A stretch of 7,645 bases of DNA from JBDSTZ01 sp039927975 (GTDB lineage Bacteria; Pseudomonadota; Gammaproteobacteria; Burkholderiales; Burkholderiaceae_D): positions 1 through 7,645 of the forward strand of contig JBDSTZ010000127.1 of NCBI GenBank assembly GCA_039927975.1. The letters are read 5' to 3'. A program made the translations under genes and the position numbers. A model generated the notes under the pieces. The model searched no databases. It saw nothing but the letters and a program-made list of their open reading frames with translations, and was not told the DNA's origin. Below, in pieces: positions 1-6,453 of the stretch; position 1 is the stretch's first letter; each line of letters starts with the position of its first letter.

Positions 1-242
1 TGCTGACCAACAACCAGAACATCGAAGGCGGCGTGTTCGTCAAGGAACTCCATCAGAACGGCGAATTGCATCTGCAACCGTTCAGCGGCAATGTGGATTT
101 CGCGGTCGAGCGCAGCTTTGCCGCAGCTGCGGCAGCAGTACCCGAGCCTGCTTCAATCGCCCTCGTGCTGGCCGGATTGTTGATGCTCGGTATGGGACGC
201 CGACAGTCGCGCCCACAAGGGATGCCTGCGGTAGCTGTCTAA
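1..242 (+). CDS. PEP-CTERM protein, probably choice-of-anchor A family (3' end only)
   Basis: This is the last 79 codons of a gene that enters from the left edge; the frame is open from base 3 to the TAA at 240-242. The C-terminus is a PEP-CTERM sorting signal: VPEP at about residues 46-49, a hydrophobic segment (about 51-64, SIALVLAGLLMLGM), then an RR pair. Such signals send secreted proteins to the exosortase/archaeosortase system, which removes the tail at the inner membrane, usually in exopolysaccharide producers. The stretch before it (NIEGGVFVKEL, then NGELHL) resembles the end of the choice-of-anchor A domain; that family call is from memory of the pattern. A run of six Ala links domain and anchor. 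About 12 non-basic residues follow the RR pair, a longer tail than usual. Most of the protein lies outside the window. It converges on the gene at 296-855. Confidence 0.8.
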   Translation, partial: LTNNQNIEGGVFVKELHQNGELHLQPFSGNVDFAVERSFAAAAAAVPEPASIALVLAGLLMLGMGRRQSRPQGMPAVAV

Positions 243-295
243 TTGAGAGGCGCTAGATAAGGCGATAGGCAGTTCAAGCTACCTTGCGTGGACTA

Positions 296-760
296 TCACT
301 TCCACCAAGCCGGCATCCCACCACTGATGAGTTCGCCAGTGGACGTCGACAAGACAAAATCCTCCCAGCCGCCTGGGGGATCCCATTCGCCGGAGCCTTC
401 GATCTGCGTTGATGAGGCATCGTGAATGACGACGCCATCGATGCCAAGATTGGTGGATTGCCAGAGTAATTCGCCATCCAGCCCGAAAGCAAATACCTCA
501 GATGAAGAGCTGGCAAGCACGGCGAAATCGTCGGTCGATGTGCCCAGGTACTCCGCGTCGGCGAAATCGCAAAAATATTTGTTCATCTGAAATGTGGCCT
601 CTTGCCCGGTCACCAAATCGACGATGAGCACACGCTCCCCATAGCCGACGTAGGCCTTGCCGCCCGCCAGGCAGACCTCTTTAAAGCAGATGTATTCGTA
701 CTCGCGCGCCTCCGCCACATCGATCCGCAAGCGCTCCCCGGTCTCGGTAACAACGCCCAC
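296..760 (-). CDS. Hypothetical beta-rich protein, open 3' part of a probably frameshifted gene
   Basis: The frame from a GTG at 758-760 to the TGA at 296-298 encodes 154 residues. I do not recognise a named family. It has no signal peptide or membrane segment. Alternating strands and turns (for example AYVGYGERVLIVDLVTGQ and EVFAFGLDGELLWQ) look like WD40- or PQQ-type blades. A striking motif, GSGEWDPPGGW, sits at residues 122-132, close to the C-terminus. The same frame stays open upstream to a stop at 836-838 and reads protein-like (FFQIVLIGAHSAADKIVARV) but contains no ATG there. So the GTG is probably not the original start; the natural N-terminus seems to lie in another frame (see 799-855). 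The gene follows mshN on the same strand with no room for a terminator, so it may be cotranscribed with the pilus genes, but nothing in it suggests a pilus role. It looks less GC-rich than the msh genes, which may indicate transfer. Confidence 0.65.
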   Translation of the reverse strand: MGVVTETGERLRIDVAEAREYEYICFKEVCLAGGKAYVGYGERVLIVDLVTGQEATFQMNKYFCDFADAEYLGTSTDDFAVLASSSSEVFAFGLDGELLWQSTNLGIDGVVIHDASSTQIEGSGEWDPPGGWEDFVLSTSTGELISGGMPAWWK

Positions 761-798
761 CCGTGCAACAATCTTGTCCGCTGCGCTATGCGCCCCGA

Positions 799-855
799 TC
801 AGGACGATCTGGAAAAAACTGATGTATCGTCTGCTTCAAGAAACCAAATTTCCAT
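799..855 (-). pseudogene. 5' fragment of the same hypothetical gene, cut off by a frameshift
   Basis: An ATG at 853-855 opens a short frame that reads MEIWFLEADDTSVFSRSS and stops at a TGA (799-801). A GGA-rich stretch lies at a normal distance upstream. At a run of six T on the minus strand (813-818), moving back one base joins this start to the long frame of the downstream CDS, giving ...DDTSVFFQIVLIGAHSAADK... The rebuilt gene (296-855 plus one base) would encode about 186 residues. Both sides of the joint are protein-like, which is why I favour a frameshift over a separate small gene. It could be a sequencing error in the homopolymer, a true pseudogene, a phase-variable run or ribosomal slippage; the sequence alone cannot decide. 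The ATG lies 24 bases beyond the mshN stop. Confidence 0.5.
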
Positions 856-879
856 GATTCCATTCCAGTGGATGGCGCG

Positions 880-2037
880 CTACCGATCAAGCTGCTGCAA
901 CTTGCGATCGACGAAGGCTTGCAAATCGGGCGACAGCTTGTTGCTAGCCTTCGCTTTTTGAAACGCGGCAATCGCCTCGGCATTGCGCTTTTCCGCCTGC
1001 AGCGAAATGCCCAGGCCCATCAGCCACACGCCGTTCTGCGGCGCGCCGCGCAGCGCCAGTTCGTACTGCTCGGCCGCTTCGCGATGGCGCTGCTGGCGTT
1101 GCAAAGCGCCGGCGAAGAAGGCGTGATACTCGCTATTGCCGCCAGCATAAGGCAGCGAGCGCTGCAAGGTGTCAATGCCGCTGCCACCGCGTTCGATCTG
1201 CAAGCGCGCCAGCAGCATCGCCATCGACGGCTGGCGCGGTTCGAGCCCCAGTCCCAGTCGGAGATGACGGATCGCCTCGTCCGGCCGGCGGTTCTCGATC
1301 AATAAGCCGATCAGGGTCTGGCGCGCCGCCTCGTGGCGCGGGTCCTGCTGAAGCAAATCCTCAAGCGTCGCGATCGCTTCGGCGACCCGCCCCTCCTGCA
1401 GACTACCCAGGGCGCGCCGGTACGCCCCTTCCGCGTTCGGCTTGAGTGGCGCAGCGCTCGCCGCCGGTGACGATTCGACAGCGGCGCGCGCCTTGCGCGT
1501 TGCGGGCGCCGCTTCGGATTTTTTTAACGCGGCCAGCCTCGCCTTCTCCGCCCGCTTTTCCTTGCGCGTCATTTTTGCAGGTTTGTCGACGTCGACCTTG
1601 GTTGACCGCTTCGGCTTCACGACCCGGACCACCTCCGGCTCGGGCGCCGCCGGTTCGGCAACGCTGGCCGCCACAACCGGCGCGGCGACGGGAGCAGGCG
1701 CCGGCGTGACGGGAGCAGGCACCGGCGCAACGGCAGGCGTCGCTGCAACTGCGGGTGCAACGGCAGGCGCAGCGGGCGGCGCCAGCGCCGGCGCCATCAC
1801 CACTTGCCGCACCGGCGCCGGCGCCACCACCGCCACCGGTTTCGGCTGCATAAAATAGCGCCATCCGAACACCGCGCCAACGCCCAGCACCGCCGCCGTT
1901 GCTGCCGCCACCATTACTGGCCAGCGCGGCTTGCGTTCTTCGCGCCCCACCGGCCTCACGCTCGACTGCAATCCCTCGCCCGCGCCGGCGCCGCCGCGCG
2001 CGTCCAGGTCCTGCAGCATTTTATTAATCAGACTCAT
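880..2037 (-). CDS. mshN: MSHA biogenesis protein MshN (TPR protein)
   Basis: The product has 385 residues. It starts with MSLINKMLQDLDARGG, the conserved cytoplasmic start of MshN proteins, followed by one membrane segment (about 40-60), a Pro/Ala-rich linker (about 66-137), a strongly basic stretch (about 139-185) and TPR-type helical repeats from about 203 to the end. This predicts an inner-membrane protein with its TPR domain in the periplasm, where it would help pilus assembly or bind other msh proteins; its exact role is not settled. I place the start at 2035-2037 because it gives the conserved N-terminus and an ATGA overlap with the mshM stop; an in-frame start at 2103 would add 22 unconserved residues. 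The linker DNA contains a 21-base imperfect tandem repeat. Codons 171-173 (TTA AAA AAA) form a possible slippery site just before the TPRs. Confidence 0.9.
   Translation of the reverse strand: MSLINKMLQDLDARGGAGAGEGLQSSVRPVGREERKPRWPVMVAAATAAVLGVGAVFGWRYFMQPKPVAVVAPAPVRQVVMAPALAPPAAPAVAPAVAATPAVAPVPAPVTPAPAPVAAPVVAASVAEPAAPEPEVVRVVKPKRSTKVDVDKPAKMTRKEKRAEKARLAALKKSEAAPATRKARAAVESSPAASAAPLKPNAEGAYRRALGSLQEGRVAEAIATLEDLLQQDPRHEAARQTLIGLLIENRRPDEAIRHLRLGLGLEPRQPSMAMLLARLQIERGGSGIDTLQRSLPYAGGNSEYHAFFAGALQRQQRHREAAEQYELALRGAPQNGVWLMGLGISLQAEKRNAEAIAAFQKAKASNKLSPDLQAFVDRKLQQLDR
1480..1540 (-). promoter_or_regulatory. Candidate -1 frameshift signal inside mshN
   Basis: On the coding strand, codons TTA AAA AAA put the heptamer A AAA AAA (1519-1525) in the register needed for -1 slippage. 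A purine-rich SD-like stretch (GGAGAAGGCGAGG) ends at 1537, 11 bases before it. Five bases after it comes an 8-bp perfect inverted repeat (AGCGGCGC at 1506-1513, its complement at 1480-1487, 18-base loop). This matches the layout of the dnaX frameshift signal. Slippage would add 38 residues in the -1 frame and stop at 1403-1405, giving about 211 residues without TPRs. Function is inference; GC-rich DNA forms such stems easily. Confidence 0.3.
1687..1728 (-). repeat. Two-copy 21-base tandem repeat in the mshN linker
   Basis: Units 1687-1707 and 1708-1728 share the plus-strand core GACGGGAGCAGGC and differ at two of 21 positions. They encode part of the Pro/Ala/Val linker of MshN. Being a multiple of three, copy changes would alter linker length without breaking the frame. 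Confidence 0.6.
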
Positions 2038-2921
2038 CGTGTCAGCGCCCATGTCAGGCCGGCGGCGGCGGCCAGCAAGGAAGTTCCCGCGTACCAGGGC
2101 CACAGCCGCCGCCTGGCGGGCAGCGTATCGCGTGCCGCGTCGGCCACGTTCGCGCGCGTGACCTGTTGCCGGCCCTGGCCATAGCCGAGCATCAGCGCCT
2201 TGTGCGCCAGAATGTTCACCAAGCGGGGAATTCCGCCGCTGGCCCTGAACAGCTTGCCCACCGCGCCACGGCTGAACAGGCGCGCGCCCGTAAAGCCGGC
2301 AATGCGCAGCCGGTGCGCCAGGTAAAACTCCAGGTCGTCGCGCGTGAGCGGCCCGAGGTGATAATGAAAAGTGATGCGCTGCGCCAGCTGGCGGATCGAT
2401 TCGAGCTCCAGCTTGCGATTGAGCTCGGGCTGACCGAACAGCACGATCTGCAGCAGCTTGCGCTTCTCGGTTTCAAGATTGGTCAGCAGGCGCAGCGCTT
2501 CCAGACTTTCGACCGGAATCGCTTGCGCCTCGTCCAGGCATAGCAGCACGCGCTTGCCCTGCGCCGCCAGGTCCAGGAGCCGGTGCGTGATCGACTTGAG
2601 CAGCTGATGCTGGTCCACATCCTTGTCGAGCTTGATCTCCAGCTCGTCGGCCAGCGCCAGCATCAGGGTGCGCGGCTCCAGGTAGGGATTCGGAATGTAC
2701 GCCGTGACGAATCCATCCCCCAGCGTCGCCATGAACTTGCGGCACAACAGCGTCTTGCCGGTCCCCACTTCGCCGGTGATCTTGATGAAGCCTTCGCCAT
2801 TGCGCGCCGCCACCAGCAGGGTGTTGAGCGCTTCCTGCGAATGCGGACTGGTAAAGAAGAAACTGGTGTCCGGGGTGATCCCGAACGGCAGTTCGCGCAG
2901 GCCGAAGTGAGCCGTGTACAT
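2034..2921 (-). CDS. mshM: MSHA biogenesis ATPase MshM (ExeA/GspA-type AAA+)
   Basis: The 295-residue product is an ExeA-like AAA+ ATPase. The N-terminus (MYTAHFGLRELPFG) is the usual start of this family. Walker A is GEVGTGKT at 50-57, Walker B is VLLCLDEAQ at 125-133, a sensor-1-like strand ending in GQPEL lies around 158-167, and GGIPR (229-233) fits the sensor-2 region. A C-terminal hydrophobic segment (about 274-292) suggests anchoring in the inner membrane with the ATPase in the cytoplasm, though ExeA itself carries a long periplasmic domain after its membrane segment and this protein ends there. By analogy with ExeA, it may help place or assemble the MshL secretin across the cell wall. 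The start lies 3 bases after the mshL stop, with a GGGA ribosome site inside the end of mshL. It overlaps mshN by 4 bases. Confidence 0.92.
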   Translation of the reverse strand: MYTAHFGLRELPFGITPDTSFFFTSPHSQEALNTLLVAARNGEGFIKITGEVGTGKTLLCRKFMATLGDGFVTAYIPNPYLEPRTLMLALADELEIKLDKDVDQHQLLKSITHRLLDLAAQGKRVLLCLDEAQAIPVESLEALRLLTNLETEKRKLLQIVLFGQPELNRKLELESIRQLAQRITFHYHLGPLTRDDLEFYLAHRLRIAGFTGARLFSRGAVGKLFRASGGIPRLVNILAHKALMLGYGQGRQQVTRANVADAARDTLPARRRLWPWYAGTSLLAAAAGLTWALTR

Positions 2922-2924
2922 CGC

Positions 2925-4703
2925 TTAACGTCCCGCCTTGGACGGGTCGAGGTCCTGCATCCGGCGCCCGGTTTCGAGCAAGTCCTGGTTCCAGTTGTTG
3001 GCGCCCTCGACGATGGTGGGCTTGATCAGCACCACCAGCTCGCGTTTCTGATTGACATTCGCCTTGTTGCGAAACAGGTTGCCGAGGATCGGAATATTGC
3101 CCGCGCCCGGCACCTGCGAACGGTCGGCCGTCGACGACTGGCGCATCAGCCCGCCGATTGCGACGACCCGCCCGTCCTGGCCACGCACCATGCTGTCGAT
3201 CTCGGACGTCGACGAGGCCGCCAACGGCAAAGTCAGATTGCCCGCGCTGCCAAGGTTAATGCCCTTGTTCACCGTCGTCACCGTGCTCACCGACGGATGC
3301 ACGTGCAGCAGGATATTACCCTTGTTGTCGATCTGCGGCGTCACGTCCAGCACTACGCCGGAGAAGAAAGGTTGCAGCGTCACGCTCGGGCTCACCGTCG
3401 CGCCGCTGGCGGTGCTGTTGGTGGTCGAGGTCACGCCGGTGACGTAAAACTCGTCGGTGCCGATCTTGAGGATCGCCTTCTGGTTGTTGATGGTGGCAAT
3501 GCGCGGGCTCGACAGCACATGCACCGTGCCCTGCGATTCGAGGAAGGAAATCAACGCCGCGAAATTACTGGTCTGGAAAGCCAGGCCGAACATCGAGCCG
3601 GCCGCGGTGGCCGCGTTCGACAGCGAGAAGCCGGTGCTGGCCGCCAGGTTGCCGCCGTCGCTCAGCAAGGGCGGCTGGCCGCCGGCAAACGGCAAAGGTT
3701 GCAGCGTGGCGCCCGGCGACAGGAAGCCGCCCGAGACCCGGTTGTCGTGCCCGCTCTTGAAGGACGCGAACGAGGCCCAGTTGATGCCGCTCTGGTAGCT
3801 GTCGTTCAGTTCGACTTCGAGAATCTTCGCTTCCAAAATCACCTGGCGGTCGACCGACAGCTGGGTCGCCTTCAGGTACATGTCAACGTTGTTCAGTTCG
3901 TCAGGCATCGCGCGGATCACCAGCACGCCCGATTGCGGGCTGATGACCACGCTGCGCCCGCCCTTCTCGGCCGGCCCGACGATCGCTTCGATGGCCGCCT
4001 TCAGCTCGACCCAGAAATCGCTGTTCGAGACCGTGTTCACATTGGCGCTGTCGAACTGCTGCTGTTGCTGGCCGCCGCCCTGGTTGTTCTGGTTGTTGTT
4101 ATTGTTGCTCTGATTGTTGTTGCTGCTACCGTTCTGGCCGTTTTGCGAGCCGCCGCTGGTACTGGTGCCGGCGTTCGCCACCGAAGTCGAACTGACCCGC
4201 AGGCTCGACTGCCCCTTGCGGTTGCCGACCAGGTAATTCACCTGGAACATGCGAGTCTGCATCGTCAGTGGCTTGATCGACACGCGCGTGCCGTCGATGC
4301 GGTACTCGTAGCCATACATTTCGCGCACGGCTTCGAGCGCCTCGACCAGGGTCACGTCCTTCAGGTTGGCGGTGATATTGCCCGAGACATCAGGATGGAC
4401 TAGCATGTTGTAGCGCGTGCCCGCCACAATCGAATTGAAGAACTGGCGCGCCGGCACGTTGTTGAACGACACGTTGAAGCGTTCTTCGAGCACTTGGCGA
4501 GCGCGCGGCAATTGCCCGGCCAGCGCCGACACTGGCGGCAGCAAGGCGTCCGCGACCGAGGCGTCGACACTGGCCGCGCTGGCCTTCGCCGGCACCAGCT
4601 GGGCGTTGATGGCGTCGTAGGTATCGCGCCTGGGCGTCGACTGGCAGGCCGTCATACAGATTGCCGTTCCCACCACGCCCGCCATCACTAGGAATTTTTG
4701 CAT
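2925..4703 (-). CDS. mshL: MSHA pilus secretin MshL
   Basis: The 592-residue product is an outer-membrane secretin, the pore through which the pilus leaves the cell. It begins with a lipoprotein-type signal (MQKFLVMAGVVGTAICMTAC) with the likely lipidated Cys at 20. A secretin/TonB short N-terminal domain covers about 74-146, ending in SIKPL. A low-complexity Gly/Ser/Asn/Gln-rich stretch (about 179-216) separates it from a second N domain (about 228-285). The secretin core runs from about 287 to 565 and carries the hallmark VPGAGNIPILGNLFRNK (531-547) and ELVVLIKPTIV (555-565). Length and order fit the MshL/PilQ/GspD superfamily. The ATG at 4701-4703 follows mshK by 21 bases, the longest gap in the operon, with no strong ribosome site seen. 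This is the anchor gene for naming the cluster MSHA-type. Confidence 0.95.
   Translation of the reverse strand: MQKFLVMAGVVGTAICMTACQSTPRRDTYDAINAQLVPAKASAASVDASVADALLPPVSALAGQLPRARQVLEERFNVSFNNVPARQFFNSIVAGTRYNMLVHPDVSGNITANLKDVTLVEALEAVREMYGYEYRIDGTRVSIKPLTMQTRMFQVNYLVGNRKGQSSLRVSSTSVANAGTSTSGGSQNGQNGSSNNNQSNNNNNQNNQGGGQQQQQFDSANVNTVSNSDFWVELKAAIEAIVGPAEKGGRSVVISPQSGVLVIRAMPDELNNVDMYLKATQLSVDRQVILEAKILEVELNDSYQSGINWASFASFKSGHDNRVSGGFLSPGATLQPLPFAGGQPPLLSDGGNLAASTGFSLSNAATAAGSMFGLAFQTSNFAALISFLESQGTVHVLSSPRIATINNQKAILKIGTDEFYVTGVTSTTNSTASGATVSPSVTLQPFFSGVVLDVTPQIDNKGNILLHVHPSVSTVTTVNKGINLGSAGNLTLPLAASSTSEIDSMVRGQDGRVVAIGGLMRQSSTADRSQVPGAGNIPILGNLFRNKANVNQKRELVVLIKPTIVEGANNWNQDLLETGRRMQDLDPSKAGR
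4056..4142 (-). repeat. Asn/Gln-rich low-complexity segment in mshL
   Basis: The DNA encoding residues 188-216 of MshL is built from AAC/AAT and CAG/CAA codons interrupted by Gly and Ser, ending in five Gln. On the plus strand it reads as a string of gttg- and gctg-like triplets. It lies between the two N-terminal domains, as a flexible loop. Slippage could change its length in frame. Confidence 0.7.
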
Positions 4704-4724
4704 GCTTGTCTTTATCGGTTGTCG

Positions 4725-5060
4725 CTACGGTGTGGGTGCGGCGGGAAACAGTTTCAGAACCTGGCGTTTGGCGCCGCTTTGCAGCACCACCTGGCTGTCG
4801 GTCATCGAGGTCAGCACGGCGCCTTTGTACTTGTCGCCGACGCGCAGGGTCTGGCCATCGATCACGGCGACGCGCCGTCCGCCCTGCTGCGGCGCGATCA
4901 GGATCGATTGCAGCAGCGGCACGTCTGCCACGGCCGGACCTGCGCCGGCGCCACGCAGCAGCGACGCCGGCGGACGGGTCGGATCGGGCAGCACTTCCGC
5001 ATGCGCGAGGGCGCCGGCGCAGGACAGCATCAGCAGCACGGCCAGGCGGCGCGCGTTCAC
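4725..5060 (-). CDS. mshK: MSHA biogenesis protein MshK (PilP/GspC-like)
   Basis: This small secreted or membrane-anchored protein has 111 residues from the GTG at 5058-5060. It has a signal peptide (NARRLAVLLMLSCAGALAHA) with likely cleavage before EVLPD, then the DPTRPP motif common in PilP/GspC-like periplasmic linkers, then a short beta domain (about 50-107: SILIAPQQGGRRVAVIDGQTL and VLQSGAKRQVLKL). By family it would connect the inner-membrane platform to the MshL secretin. I chose the GTG because it gives a positively charged signal-peptide start and a 4-base GTGA overlap with mshJ, like the other junctions. An ATG four codons upstream (5070-5072) would add MDEA, putting two acidic residues in front of the signal peptide; it remains possible and would give 115 residues. 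Confidence 0.85.
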   Translation of the reverse strand: MNARRLAVLLMLSCAGALAHAEVLPDPTRPPASLLRGAGAGPAVADVPLLQSILIAPQQGGRRVAVIDGQTLRVGDKYKGAVLTSMTDSQVVLQSGAKRQVLKLFPAAPTP

Positions 5061-5770
5061 AGCTTCATCCATTTCTTGTCCAGGCTCAGAGTGTAGACCG
5101 TCACCGACAGGCGCGAGGTCGGATACTCTTCGACCGCGAGGTTGGCCTTGCCCCAGATGAACTGCGCCGGCATCGCTTCAAGCGCGCCGAGGTAGCTGAC
5201 CATGTCGAGGTAGTTGCCGCGCACCGTCAGGCGCACGCCGTGGCGGTACAGCGAAGCGACCGGCTTGACCGGCTTGACCGCCTCGCCCGGCTTGATTGCA
5301 GGGGTCACCGCTGCTTCGGCCGCCGCCGGCTCGTCGACCGGATCGCTCACCGCGCTCACCGGCAAGGTATCCAGGGCCACCAGGCGCAGCCGTCCGTGCG
5401 ACTTGAGCATCGATTCGAGCAGCGGTACCACCTGTTCGGGCGCCACCAGGCCGCTCTGCATTGCGCGCAGGTTCTGGGTCAGCGCCAGCGTCTCGTTGCG
5501 GATCGCGGCCAGCCGCGCGCGATTGGCTTCATCGGGGTCGCGCACATAAGCCAGCACGGTGGCGGTGATCTCGGCATCGATACCGCCGATATTGTTCTGC
5601 TGCTGGACGATCTGCGTCTGCAATTCTTTCTCGCGCGCGAACAGGGGCGTCAGCAGGAACGAATGCGCGATGAAGGCGATACTGCCGGCCGCCGCGCAAA
5701 ATATCATCACGCGCTCGCGCACGCTCAGGGCGTCGATCTTGTCGCGCAAGGCGATCCAGCGCTGCTTCAT
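5057..5770 (-). CDS. mshJ: MSHA biogenesis protein MshJ (PilO-like)
   Basis: The 237-residue product has PilO architecture: a short cytoplasmic N-terminus (MKQRWIALRDKIDALSVRER), one membrane helix (about 21-42), a coiled-coil-prone stretch (about 45-105) and a periplasmic alpha/beta domain split by an Ala/Pro/Lys-rich insert (about 143-172). In type IV pili, PilO pairs with PilN in the inner-membrane alignment complex, which fits the PilN-like gene just upstream. The start overlaps that gene by ATGA and is preceded by a strong ribosome site, GGAGG at 5778-5782, seven bases before the ATG. The C-terminal region (SLYRHGVRLTVRGNYLDMVSYL onward) is the typical ferredoxin-like PilO/GspM end. The symbol follows gene order and this architecture; direct similarity to Vibrio MshJ cannot be measured here. 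Confidence 0.88.
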   Translation of the reverse strand: MKQRWIALRDKIDALSVRERVMIFCAAAGSIAFIAHSFLLTPLFAREKELQTQIVQQQNNIGGIDAEITATVLAYVRDPDEANRARLAAIRNETLALTQNLRAMQSGLVAPEQVVPLLESMLKSHGRLRLVALDTLPVSAVSDPVDEPAAAEAAVTPAIKPGEAVKPVKPVASLYRHGVRLTVRGNYLDMVSYLGALEAMPAQFIWGKANLAVEEYPTSRLSVTVYTLSLDKKWMKL

Positions 5771-6453
5771 TTCACCACCTCCGCGCCGGCCGCCGTCCGC
5801 TCGGCCTGCAGGCTGAATTCGACGTAGGGGGCGGCACTGGCCTCGGCCTTCTCGTCCTTGATGTCCTTGATGTCCTTGATTTCCTTGCCATCCTTGTCGG
5901 TCTTGGCGCCGCTGCTGATCTGCAGGCTGCCAAAGCTCTTGCCCTGCATGACAGGTTCACGCCGCAGCCGCCCGATATACGCCGGCACCAGGTTCGGTTC
6001 GAGCGCCCTGCCCTGCAAACCGATCTGCCGGCCGGCGCCGTTGATCGACACCCCGGTCAGCCACAGGTCGCCGGCGCTCTGGCGCGCCAGCGCGCGGAAA
6101 TACTCGGCGTAACCGGTGGTGTTGCCAAACTCGCCGCGTTGAAGCACGTCGGCCACCAGCCGCAGCGAGCGCTGCTGCGCTTCGGCCTCGGCGATTTCTT
6201 GTTCGAGGTCGACCCGCTTGGCGCGCGGCGCGAACTCCACCAACGCGATCGCCTGGCGGTTCTTGCGCAGCGCCAGCCGTTCGGCCCCGGCGGCCGCCTC
6301 GCGTTCGAGCTCGGCCACGCTGTGGCGGCCATACGCCACCAGCGCGGCGGCGCCGACCAGCAGCAGCGCCAGCGCCTGCGCCATGGTGACGGTGGTAAAA
6401 ATGGCTTTCTGCTTGAGCAGCGCCGGGTTGAACAGATTGATCTGCTTGCTCAT
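5767..6453 (-). CDS. PilN-like fimbrial assembly protein of the MSHA operon
   Basis: The 228-residue product is PilN-like. It starts with the conserved QINLFNPAL motif (residues 4-12), the peptide that in PilN proteins docks into PilM. A membrane helix follows (about 23-41), then a coiled coil (about 45-104) and a periplasmic domain (about 112-220: NTTGYAEYFRALARQ, LWLTGVSINGAGRQIGLQGR). The docking motif beside the PilM-like MshI argues for a PilM/PilN/PilO set. A lysine/aspartate repeat (KEIKDIKDIKDEK, 190-202) forms a charged insert in the last domain. The start overlaps the mshI stop by ATGA, with GGGAGGA about 10 bases upstream as ribosome site. Such genes are sometimes called mshI2; I leave the symbol blank because usage varies. 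Confidence 0.88.
   Translation of the reverse strand: MSKQINLFNPALLKQKAIFTTVTMAQALALLLVGAAALVAYGRHSVAELEREAAAGAERLALRKNRQAIALVEFAPRAKRVDLEQEIAEAEAQQRSLRLVADVLQRGEFGNTTGYAEYFRALARQSAGDLWLTGVSINGAGRQIGLQGRALEPNLVPAYIGRLRREPVMQGKSFGSLQISSGAKTDKDGKEIKDIKDIKDEKAEASAAPYVEFSLQAERTAAGAEVVK
5855..5899 (-). repeat. 9-base tandem repeat in the PilN-like gene
   Basis: The plus strand carries TCCTTG every 9 bases at 5855, 5864, 5873, 5882 and 5891. The first two full units are identical (TCCTTGATG), the third differs by one base, and the last two share only the TCCTTG core. They encode the Lys-Asp-Ile repeats of a charged insert. Copy changes would keep the frame. Confidence 0.8.

Noticed and set aside
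119..134. Perfect 16-bp palindrome TGCCGCAGCTGCGGCA
   Set aside because: It lies inside the coding Ala run of the PEP-CTERM gene and is explained by alternating Ala codons, so I do not read it as a binding site.
243..295. Possible bidirectional terminator between the convergent genes
   Set aside because: I looked for a GC-rich stem with a T run in this 53-base gap and saw none convincing.
1442..1858. Plus-strand Ala/Gly/Thr-rich frame opposite the mshN linker
   Set aside because: It mirrors the Pro/Ala-rich linker codons of mshN; the low complexity explains the lack of stops.
2038..2103. Upstream start for mshN
   Set aside because: It would add 22 unconserved residues inside mshM before the family's conserved MSLINKML start, and would lose the ATGA overlap seen at other junctions.
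2583..4403. 606-codon plus-strand open frame opposite mshL and mshM
   Set aside because: It is antisense to two clearly recognised genes, its translation is rich in Arg, His and Gln with no domain pattern, and long antisense frames are common in GC-rich coding DNA.
4661..5827. 388-codon plus-strand open frame opposite mshJ/mshK
   Set aside because: Same antisense effect: Arg/His/Ala-rich, no recognisable domain, and it crosses several real gene boundaries.
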